Source of the DNA: Dehalococcoidia bacterium
GTDB lineage: Bacteria > Chloroflexota > Dehalococcoidia > Tepidiformales > Tepidiformaceae
DNA: 6,038 nt
Assembly: GCA_007126855.1 (NCBI GenBank)
Contig: SLAK01000252.1
Span: 1 to 6,038, forward strand
Reading direction: 5' to 3'
The notes under the pieces were generated by a model, which saw only the letters and a list, made by a program, of their open reading frames with translations, ran no database searches and had not been told where the DNA came from. Each line of letters opens with the position of its first letter. The first letter of the stretch is position 1. Of the stretch, positions 1 through 4,943 are shown in pieces. Position numbers and translations under genes: made by a program.

Positions 1-237
1 CCATTCCCAGGGGCCGGTGTGGACTGTGCTGTCGACCTGGAAGCCGGCGAGCGGGTTGGCAGCGGCCATCGTGGTTTTGCGGCCGGGTGTGGTGAAGCCG
101 TGCAGGCCGCCGGCCTTCCAGACGTAGAACACGGGGACGACGAACACGTCGCCATTGGCCGCGAATGACAGGCGGACGATGCGTTCGCTTGCCAGGACCA
201 GGTCGATCTCGTCAGACGTGAGGTCGCGGAAACCCAT
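1..237 (-). CDS. PPOX-like FMN-binding split-barrel protein, N-terminal part (cut by window edge)
   Basis: Only the first 79 residues are in the window; the frame is open to the left edge. It starts at ATG 237 (MGFRDLTSDEI...). The pattern is typical of the pyridoxamine 5'-phosphate oxidase-like superfamily: a short N-terminal helix, a strand pair (RIVRLSFA then DVFVVPVFYVW, about residues 19-40), a glycine turn, then TTPGRKTTMAAANPLAGFQVD (read as TTPGRKT, 49-55, plus NPLAGFQVD, 61-69). In the family the GRK segment and the NP..(F)xVD strand help form the FMN phosphate site and the barrel. Members include flavin-binding oxidoreductases and NimA-like nitroreductase-related proteins. The substrate cannot be told, and a heme-, F420- or FMN-binding subtype cannot be separated without the C-terminal half. 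No clear Shine-Dalgarno precedes the ATG. The upstream 224 bases contain long inverted repeats and an AT-richer patch near 384-420 that may hold its promoter. Family assignment is firm; exact function is unknown. Confidence 0.8.
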   Translation of the reverse strand, partial: MGFRDLTSDEIDLVLASERIVRLSFAANGDVFVVPVFYVWKAGGLHGFTTPGRKTTMAAANPLAGFQVDSTVHTGPWEW

Positions 238-265
238 GGGCCTATGATGCCACTGGACGACGCCA

Positions 266-321
266 AGGGATGCGCCCCGTGCGGGGCCAAAGGAAACGGG
301 GCGGCGGCCGGTCGCATCCCT
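266..321. repeat. Inverted repeat with inner hairpin in the gap upstream of the PPOX-like gene
   Basis: AGGGATGCG (266-274) is the exact reverse complement of CGCATCCCT (313-321), giving a 9-bp stem. Two further pairs follow beyond one mismatch (263-264 with 323-324). Directly inside it, GCCCC (274-278) and GGGGC (283-287) can form a small hairpin with a 4-base loop; base 274 would be shared by the two stems. If transcribed from the minus strand this lies about 30-85 bases upstream of the PPOX-like start codon, so it would be part of a structured 5' leader. I could not match it to a known riboswitch. The pairing is seen; any role is inference. Confidence 0.45.
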
Positions 322-385
322 GGGTATAGCGGCGGGGCAGTCACTAGAGAACACGCAGGAGATGGAGCTGTAGGCCGCGCCCCGT
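296..385. repeat. Long-range inverted repeat overlapping the 266-321 repeat
   Basis: ACGGGGCG (296-303), two unpaired bases, GGCC (306-309) is complementary to GGCC (373-376), one unpaired base, CGCCCCGT (378-385). This is 12 base pairs with a small internal loop. It encloses 63 bases that include the right arm (313-321) of the neighbouring repeat, so the two stems interleave: they form a pseudoknot-like or mutually exclusive arrangement. On the plus strand the right arm is followed by TTATTTATG, a weak T-rich tail. On the minus strand the element lies in the presumed leader of the PPOX-like gene. There is no recognisable gene in the whole 238-461 interval. Confidence 0.45.
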
Positions 386-461
386 TATTTATGTAACGAA
401 CTTCAAGCCAATCTGGTTCCACACGTGGCAAAGGCCTGGTTAAGGAGCGGGGCCAGGGTGA

Positions 462-1076
462 TCAGGGACGCCTGCGCTGGTAGGGCATGGTCGCGGCGAG
501 CGTGCTGGAGATGAGCAGGGTGAGCGCCAGGAGGAGCACCGCGAGCGGCACAATGATGCCGCCGGAAATGTCCGTGGGGAGTCCCGCGGAGCCGGTATCT
601 GGCGGTTCCGGCGTCGCATCAGGGTCGTCCACGAGGAGGGTCAGCTCGACCTGGACAACGTTGATGGGGGAGCCATCAACTGCGGATTCTTCGAAGACGC
701 GCAGGCAACCCTGCTGGGTGTCCGCGACGGTGAATTCGATCTCGGTCGCAAAGGGGTGAAGCCCGGGTGGCGCGCTTTCGGCGGTGGTGAAGGTATCGAC
801 GAGTTCGTTGCCGGCGGCATCGAAGAGGGTAAGCCGGACGTTGGCTTCGAAGACCGCAGCCTGGCCACTGACCGAAATGGGGCTTGCTACCTGGTCGGTG
901 TCAGCGGGTGTATCGACGATAACCATCGGATCGGCGGGGTCGACCGGGTCGGGGTTTTCAGGGCAGACGCCATTCTGCGCGTAGACGGGCGCGGCAGCCA
1001 CAATTCCCGCAAGCAACGCCGTGGCGGCAAAGAGAAGGGCTATAACGAGTGGAATACCGAGGCGCTTGACTGCCAT
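462..1076 (-). CDS. Secreted, membrane-anchored Gmad2 (Ig-like) domain protein
   Basis: This 204-residue protein starts at ATG 1076. The frame stays open upstream, but the extension overlaps the ACAD gene and lacks a signal peptide, whereas MAVKRLGIPL at 1076 opens one. Residues 1-33 form a signal peptide (KR, long hydrophobic core, likely cleavage after VYA at 31-33). Residues about 51-149 match the Gmad2 immunoglobulin-like domain known from spore-germination-type and exoproteins. Its marks are VDTPADTDQV, SPISVSGQAAVFEANV, LFDAAGNEL, EIEFTV, and the hallmark VFEESAVDGSPIN (128-139). C38 and C124 could form a disulphide. A Pro/Asp/Glu-rich linker follows with PPDTGSAGLPTD (158-169), then a membrane segment (about 173-195) and the tail RRRP, as in cell-wall sorting or membrane-anchor signals. 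It acts outside the membrane, and its ligand is unknown. Gmad2 often accompanies GerMN domains, but none is present. The 97-base gap to the ACAD stop has no convincing promoter. Domain call is firm. Confidence 0.85.
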   Translation of the reverse strand: MAVKRLGIPLVIALLFAATALLAGIVAAAPVYAQNGVCPENPDPVDPADPMVIVDTPADTDQVASPISVSGQAAVFEANVRLTLFDAAGNELVDTFTTAESAPPGLHPFATEIEFTVADTQQGCLRVFEESAVDGSPINVVQVELTLLVDDPDATPEPPDTGSAGLPTDISGGIIVPLAVLLLALTLLISSTLAATMPYQRRRP

Positions 1077-1173
1077 AACCGCACCCAAAGGTAAAGCTCC
1101 GCATAACCAGCGTGCACCAGCGCGGAGAATGCTGGCAATAGCAGGGGCATTGCAAAATGCGGCGAGGGAGAGT

Positions 1174-2412
1174 TCAGGCGCCGGCGGGCCCGACGATGGT
1201 GATGGGCATGCCCAGGGCGCCCTGTCCCAGGGTGAGAGCAAGCTGGCCCGTTTTCCAGGCCATGACATTGCCGCCAATGAGGTCGCGGACGATGCGCTCC
1301 ATGGAGCGGTTCTTCACATAGGCGTGGGCGCCGCAGACTTTCATGGAACTGGTGGCGATTTCTTCGCCCATGCGGCGGAGGTGGTAGACGGTGCGGGTAA
1401 CCTTGCGGGTGAACTCCTGCTGGCCGGCGAAGGTGTGGTCGAGGGAGCGGACCATGTCGTAGAGGACGACGCGGCCGGTGCCGAGCCAGTGGTCCATGTG
1501 GCCGATATCGACCTGGGCCCAGGCTTCTTCGGAGCGGTAGCCGGGGGTTCGGCCGAATGCAGGGGAGCCCTGGCCGGCCAGGTAGCCATGGCGGGCGCCG
1601 ACGTAGTCAACGGTGAAGTCGAACGCGGCCTGGGCGGTGCCGAGCCAGATGGCCAGGATGCCGAGCGCGCCGCGGGCGCGGTTTTGCATGACGCCGCCCT
1701 GGGCCTGCCCGGCCTGGAGAAGCTGACGCAGGACATCGGCAGGGACGACAGCGGCCTGAGCCCTGGGGACGCGAACGTTTTCGCAGCGGATATCGTGGCT
1801 CGCGGTGCCGCGGAGGCCCATGGCATCCCAGTTGTTCATGACGGTGAGGCCGGGCGCAGTGAGTTCGGGCAGGCAGAGGGCGAGGTCCGGCTCGGCGTCT
1901 TCGCCACGGGAGATGCGGCCTCCGACGAAGGCGTACTTCGCGGCATCGCTGCCGGAAGCGAAGCCGCTGCTGCCGTTGACGACGAGCTCGTCGCCTTCTT
2001 CGGTGACCGTGTAGCCGCTCTTGCGGTTGTCGAGCTCGCCGGTTGGGACGGAGCCGGGGGCGCAGAGAAGCGCGCCATTGCGGGCGACATCCTCAAGGAC
2101 TTCTCTGCCGCGGGCGAAGATCGGGACGTTCTTGAGGAGGTCTGCGACGAGGAGGTGCATGTTGAGGGCGACCGCGGTGGAGGGGTCGCCGTAGGCAATT
2201 TCCTCAACGATGCGGATATGGGCTTCGGCGCCGATATCCATGCCGCCCATGTCTTTCGGGAGGGCCATGCCGGGGATGCCGAGTGCGCGGAGCTCGGCGA
2301 TGTTCTCGTGTGGAAAGCTTCCCTCCAGGTCGTGTTTCGCGGCGCGTTCGGCGAACTTATCGCGCGCGAGGCGCGAGACGGACTCGACGAGATCAGATTC
2401 CCACTGTTCCAT
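1174..2412 (-). CDS. Acyl-CoA dehydrogenase-fold flavoprotein without the usual catalytic Glu
   Basis: The protein has 412 residues, a normal length for the family. The start is ATG 2412 (MEQWESDLVE), chosen because AGAGGGG at 2420-2426 lies 7 bases upstream; the frame continues upstream but crosses the HAD gene antisense to nothing homologous. Domains run in family order: N-terminal helical part (1-112, with LRALGIPGMALPKDMGG at 41-57), central beta domain (113-220, with VNGSSGFASGSDAAKYAFVGG at 145-165 and the signature MGLRGTASHDI at 198-208), and C-terminal four-helix part (230-412). It should bind FAD. Aligning RDLIGGNVMAWK (376-387) with RDAKIYQIYEGT of MCAD puts Ala385 where the catalytic Glu stands. 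The alternative Glu site of isovaleryl-CoA dehydrogenase (around 245-255) also shows no acid. A flavin monooxygenase of the DszC/HpaH/SfnB type or a non-canonical ACAD is therefore as likely as a true dehydrogenase. It lies 79 bases behind the HAD gene. Confidence 0.88.
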   Translation of the reverse strand: MEQWESDLVESVSRLARDKFAERAAKHDLEGSFPHENIAELRALGIPGMALPKDMGGMDIGAEAHIRIVEEIAYGDPSTAVALNMHLLVADLLKNVPIFARGREVLEDVARNGALLCAPGSVPTGELDNRKSGYTVTEEGDELVVNGSSGFASGSDAAKYAFVGGRISRGEDAEPDLALCLPELTAPGLTVMNNWDAMGLRGTASHDIRCENVRVPRAQAAVVPADVLRQLLQAGQAQGGVMQNRARGALGILAIWLGTAQAAFDFTVDYVGARHGYLAGQGSPAFGRTPGYRSEEAWAQVDIGHMDHWLGTGRVVLYDMVRSLDHTFAGQQEFTRKVTRTVYHLRRMGEEIATSSMKVCGAHAYVKNRSMERIVRDLIGGNVMAWKTGQLALTLGQGALGMPITIVGPAGA

Positions 2413-2440
2413 GGTTGTTCCCCTCTGTGATACGGAACCG

Positions 2441-2468
2441 AATATGCTTCGAGCCCGTGAGAAGCCAA
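2441..2468 (-). promoter_or_regulatory. Possible sigma70-type promoter of the ACAD gene
   Basis: On the minus strand TTGGCT (2468-2463) and CATATT (2446-2441) are separated by 16 bases, in the 79-base gap between the HAD stop and the ACAD start. Transcription would begin near 2434, giving a leader of about 20 bases that just includes the Shine-Dalgarno at 2420-2426. The local sequence is richer in A/T than its surroundings. Both boxes are imperfect, so HAD-ACAD co-transcription without this promoter is equally possible. Confidence 0.3.
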
Positions 2469-2491
2469 CATAGCCGCGACGCGCGAGGGCG

Positions 2492-3160
2492 TCAACGTGG
2501 CGTGGTCGTGGACCGCGGCGAGTGGGGAAGCTGGATGCCGAGCACTTCTTCAAGTTCAGCGATGGCGTTGAGGGTTTCGTCGACCTTGATGGTATGCATG
2601 CCCAGGGAGCGGGCGCCCTTGAGGTTGACGCCGAGGTCATCGAGAAAGGCCGATTCGGGCGGGGTGACGCCCAGGGCTTCGCAGCACATGTGGAAGATGC
2701 GCGGGTCGGGTTTGCGGACGCCGACGATGGAGGATTCAATGACCACCGGGAAAAGCGAGTGGACATCCAGGCCGGAGGTGCGGCGTGCCGGCTCGCCGTC
2801 GCGGGCGACGTTGTTGGTGATGACGCCGAGGTTGACGTGGTCACGCAAGGCTTCGACAACTTCGAGCATTTCGTGGCGCGGCTGGAATCCCTGGAAGAAC
2901 CATTCGAGGAAATGCTGGCCATCGGCATCGACACCGAAAGTGGAGGCGACGTGTTCGAATTCGCGGGCAAAGTCGGCGGGTGCGAGTTCGCTGCGTTCGA
3001 AACGGGACCAGGGGCCTTCGTGGGGGACGAAAATGGCCTGGCGCGCTTCTTCGGAGATGCCGTACTCGGCGGCGTAGGCCTTGATGCGGGTGACGGGAGA
3101 TTCGGTAAGGACACCCCCGACATCGAAGATGACGGCGCGGATGTGGGAATTGCTGCTCAG
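2492..3160 (-). CDS. HAD-family hydrolase, soluble epoxide hydrolase N-domain/ACAD10-like
   Basis: Counted from the proposed CTG start at 3160 the protein has 222 residues, and the HAD fold begins at once. Motif I is VIFDVGGVLTE (10-20) with nucleophile Asp13; the usual second Asp (D+2) is Gly15, a variant typical of ACAD10-like HADs (DxGG). A helical cap lies at about 22-100. Motif II is GVITNN (112-117, Thr115), motif III VRKPDP (148-153, Lys150), and motif IV FLDDLGVNLKGARSLGMHTI (172-191, Asp174/Asp175). This last stretch and the end AELEEVLGIQL closely follow mammalian EPHX2's FLDDIGANLK...GIQL. A cytosolic phosphatase on small phosphorylated metabolites is likely, but Gly15 may weaken or change the reaction. 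No ATG, GTG or TTG occurs in frame between 3322 and motif I. CTG 3160 has a strong ribosome site; ATG 3322 would add 54 residues read through a structured, non-homologous leader. Family call is firm; the start is uncertain. Confidence 0.88.
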   Translation of the reverse strand: MSSNSHIRAVIFDVGGVLTESPVTRIKAYAAEYGISEEARQAIFVPHEGPWSRFERSELAPADFAREFEHVASTFGVDADGQHFLEWFFQGFQPRHEMLEVVEALRDHVNLGVITNNVARDGEPARRTSGLDVHSLFPVVIESSIVGVRKPDPRIFHMCCEALGVTPPESAFLDDLGVNLKGARSLGMHTIKVDETLNAIAELEEVLGIQLPHSPRSTTTPR

Positions 3161-3163
3161 ATG

Positions 3164-3170
3164 CTCCTCC
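3164..3170 (-). promoter_or_regulatory. Strong Shine-Dalgarno deciding a CTG start for the HAD gene
   Basis: The minus strand reads GGAGGAG here. Its GGAGG core (3170-3166) ends 5 bases before CTG 3160-3158, an ideal spacing, and no ordinary start codon lies within the next 20 bases in the HAD frame. This favours initiation at CTG. A pyrimidine tract at 3213-3224 (minus strand CTCCCTCCTTCC) could pair with it and mask it. Confidence 0.55.
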
Positions 3171-3252
3171 GTGCAGAGGGGATTTGGCGATGGTTTCAGT
3201 ATGGCGGGAGACGGAAGGAGGGAGAAGGGCAGGCGCCACGTGAGCCGCCCGC

Positions 3253-3293
3253 CTTGCCTCAGCTCCTCACTCCAGAGGCAAGTGGGAAACCAC
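3253..3293. repeat. Two adjoining hairpins in the leader of the HAD gene
   Basis: CTTGCCTC (3253-3260) and GAGGCAAG (3275-3282) form a perfect 8-bp stem with a 14-base loop. Next to it GTGG (3282-3285), GAAA, CCAC (3290-3293) forms a 4-bp stem; on the minus strand its loop is TTTC. They lie between the stop of the small Cys-rich gene (3306) and the HAD start (3160). No T-run follows on the minus strand, so an ordinary intrinsic terminator is not supported. They may belong to a 5' leader structure of the HAD mRNA. The gap 3161-3305 otherwise shows only the pyrimidine-rich tract (minus strand) near 3206-3230. Confidence 0.45.
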
Positions 3294-3305
3294 GAGGGAA
3301 CGGGG

Positions 3306-3515
3306 TCACTGGGACTGGGCATGAAGCGGCCGCACCGCGCGGGGCGCGGGCCGGAAGCCATGCAGGCTCTGGCGCCAGCCCGGATGGCGGGCGGAAAGCT
3401 GGTCGATGAGACGAAGCGCGCAATCGACACAGATGCCATCGTGGATGTGACCGGCCGGCGCGTTTGCCGCGCCAGGGCACCAGAGGCAGGGTTGCGAGGC
3501 AGGGTGCGGGGTCAT
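3306..3515 (-). CDS. Small Cys/His-rich protein with a CxxC...CxxC zinc-binding pattern
   Basis: A 69-residue protein starts at ATG 3515 (MTPHPASQPC). It holds CLWC (Cys10, Cys13), then AGHIHDGICVDC with His23, His25, Cys29 and Cys32, then an amphipathic helix-like segment ALRLIDQL (33-40) and an Arg-rich tail. The second half resembles the SHGICPDC-type zinc motif found near the end of some PAS/response-regulator proteins, here in a shortened stand-alone form. Two CxxC pairs 15 residues apart are what a small zinc ribbon or knuckle needs; such spacing is unlikely in a random frame. GTG 3581 would add 22 residues, but that part overlaps a hairpin and looks unlike protein. No strong Shine-Dalgarno is seen. 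Its function is unknown. It sits between ricT and the HAD gene with no overlap to either. Confidence 0.5.
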   Translation of the reverse strand: MTPHPASQPCLWCPGAANAPAGHIHDGICVDCALRLIDQLSARHPGWRQSLHGFRPAPRAVRPLHAQSQ

Positions 3516-3579
3516 TGGTCCAGCATAGGAAGCTGAGACGCAGCGCCAAGACGCTCGTGCACCAGACTTCACAGTTTTC

Positions 3580-3615
3580 ACTGCGCTGTCACGAAACCGA
3601 CACTCAAGGCGCAGT
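3580..3615. repeat. Second stem-loop downstream of ricT
   Basis: ACTGCGC (3580-3586) pairs with GCGCAGT (3609-3615). Stacked on it, TGTC (3587-3590) pairs with GACA (3599-3602) around an 8-base loop, leaving a 6-base bulge (3603-3608). This gives 11 pairs in all. It begins 2 bases beyond the hairpin at the ricT stop codon in the direction of ricT transcription. No T-run follows, so it may be a transcript-end, processing or stability element rather than a classical terminator. Confidence 0.4.
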
Positions 3616-3617
3616 CT

Positions 3618-3642
3618 GGACCGATCGATAGTCGATCAGTCC
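3618..3642 (-). terminator. Hairpin covering the ricT stop codon (candidate terminator or 3'-end structure)
   Basis: On the minus strand GGACUGAUCGA (3642-3632) pairs with UCGAUCGGUCC (3628-3618) around a 3-base loop (CUA). This is an 11-bp stem with a single U-G pair. On the plus strand that pair becomes an A/C mismatch, so the structure is better in ricT-sense RNA. The ricT stop codon (3638-3636) lies inside the 5' arm. The downstream bases are not U-rich, so it is not a textbook intrinsic terminator. It may act in U-less termination, protect the 3' end or influence translation termination. Confidence 0.45.
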
Positions 3643-4943
3643 TGCTGACGGGCGCCGCCCTGCCCGCCGCGCCTGCGGCCACCCCGGCGTCCGCGGCGGC
3701 GGGAGCGCTGCTTTTGCGAGCCGTCGCCGCTGGCGGGTTCCGATGCTTCGGTGGGCGGTGATTCCGGCGACGACCTGGCATCCTGCCCGGAGGAGCGACG
3801 GAAGGTGCGCGAGCGCGCAGGTTTAGCGGCAGGCGCGGGCTCAGCCTGGCGGGCTTTCTGGGCTGCTCCTCCGCGCCGCCGGCGCCCACGCGAGTCGCCC
3901 GCCTGTTCCGCCTGCTCTGGTTGGGAAGCAGGGGTGACCACCGGCCTGGGCTTCACCACCCGCCTTGGTGCAGGGGCGGGCAGGCGGCCACGCCCGGGTC
4001 CGGGCTCGATGGGTTCCCATTCGGCGTCGCCGGCTGGTTCTTCTTCGGGGATGTGGTCGATGAGACCCTGGTCAAAGGCCTCTTCGAAGGTGAGGCTGGG
4101 TGGTGGCTCGGCCGCCTTGGAGCTTGGGTCCCAGCGAACGACGGTGCCGAGGTCGCGGTCGCGTACTTCGATGCGCTGGCCTTCGACGACCAGGGTGACC
4201 TGGCGGAGGAGCGTATTGACGGCGACGACCTTGCCTTCGCCGGTTGGGGTGCTGCAGCGCTGGCCAACCTTCGGCAAGGTTTTGCGCATCTCCTTGTAGC
4301 CTTCGTCTTCGTAGGAGAGGCAGCAGAGGAGACGGCCGCAGAGCCCGCTGATCTTCTGCGGGTTCAGCGAGAGGTCCTGTTCCTTAGCCATGCGGATGGA
4401 GATGGAGGGGAAAGTGGCGAGCCAGCTCGCACAGCAGAGCTCACGCCCGCACACGCCATAGCCGCCGGCCAGACGGGCACGGTCACGCGCGCCGACCTGG
4501 CGGGCTTCGACGCGAACGTTGAAGCGCTCGCTGGCGGCACGAACGAGCTGGCGGTATTCCACGCGCTCTTCGCTGGTGAAGGAGATGCTGAGCCGACGGC
4601 GGTCGAGGGTGAACTCGGTTTTTTCGACGTGGCCCTGGAAGCCGATTTCAGCTGCCAGGGCCCTGGCTTTTGGGAGGAGCTCTTCCCCTTCTCGTGCCAG
4701 GCCGTCGAAACGCCATATGTCATCATCGTTGGCCAGGCGAAGGATGGGCGGGAGATCGTCGCCGAGCTCATTGACCACGACCTGGCCGGGGGCGATGACG
4801 ACGCGGCCGAGCTCGGGCCCGCGGGAGCTTTCGACAACGACGTACTCGCCCGCTTCGAGGCGCATTCCGCCGGAGTGGTAATAGTTAATCTTGCCGAGAT
4901 TCCGGAGCCGGACCCCGACGATATGTTGTGTGCTATCAGGCAT
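3636..4943 (-). CDS. ricT: PSP1-domain regulatory Fe-S protein RicT (YaaT) with long Arg/Gly-rich tail
   Basis: The protein has 435 residues, against about 275 for Bacillus subtilis RicT/YaaT. The PSP1 domain spans about 8-230: VGVRLRNLGKINYY, GEYVVVES.RGPELGRVV (32-49), LDRRRLSISFTSEERVEYRQLV (113-134). The two family cysteine clusters are CGRELCC (Cys165, Cys170, Cys171) and CGRLLCC (Cys202, Cys207, Cys208), with a further Cys230. In B. subtilis, RicT with RicA and RicF forms a 4Fe-4S complex that promotes RNase Y-dependent mRNA processing; no ricA or ricF is visible here. Residues 232-272 form a small beta region (TPTGEGKVVAVN, GQRIEVRDRDLGTVV). From about 275 to the end the chain is acidic, then Pro/Ala-rich, then strongly basic (RGRRRRGG 352-359; RSRRRGRRGGRRRGG 413-427), probably disordered and able to bind RNA. 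The start ATG 4943 overlaps the holB end by 8 bases, so translation is probably coupled. A hairpin covers the stop codon. Confidence 0.93.
   Translation of the reverse strand: MPDSTQHIVGVRLRNLGKINYYHSGGMRLEAGEYVVVESSRGPELGRVVIAPGQVVVNELGDDLPPILRLANDDDIWRFDGLAREGEELLPKARALAAEIGFQGHVEKTEFTLDRRRLSISFTSEERVEYRQLVRAASERFNVRVEARQVGARDRARLAGGYGVCGRELCCASWLATFPSISIRMAKEQDLSLNPQKISGLCGRLLCCLSYEDEGYKEMRKTLPKVGQRCSTPTGEGKVVAVNTLLRQVTLVVEGQRIEVRDRDLGTVVRWDPSSKAAEPPPSLTFEEAFDQGLIDHIPEEEPAGDAEWEPIEPGPGRGRLPAPAPRRVVKPRPVVTPASQPEQAEQAGDSRGRRRRGGAAQKARQAEPAPAAKPARSRTFRRSSGQDARSSPESPPTEASEPASGDGSQKQRSRRRGRRGGRRRGGQGGARQQD

Noticed and set aside
318..335. TPP-riboswitch-like CTGGGTATAGCGGCG on the plus strand
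   Set aside because: The other conserved THI-box parts (CTGAGA and the closing helix) are absent and no plus-strand gene follows.
238..461. Search for tRNA, tmRNA, SRP RNA or RNase P RNA in the gene-free gap
   Set aside because: None of their hallmark sequences is visible on either strand; only inverted repeats and an A/T-richer patch near 384-420 are seen.
1077..1277. N-terminal extension of the Gmad2 protein to 271 residues
   Set aside because: It overlaps the ACAD end, and the signal peptide begins exactly at ATG 1076.
1021..2430. A 469-codon open frame on the plus strand opposite the ACAD gene
   Set aside because: It runs antisense to a clear ACAD gene, its translation is Ala/Gly/Glu/Asp-biased without recognisable domains, and GC-rich codon bias explains such open frames.
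2413..3123. N-terminal extension of the ACAD frame through the HAD gene
   Set aside because: The extension is Ser/Pro/Arg-rich out-of-frame HAD sequence. ATG 2412 has a good Shine-Dalgarno and gives the normal ACAD length.
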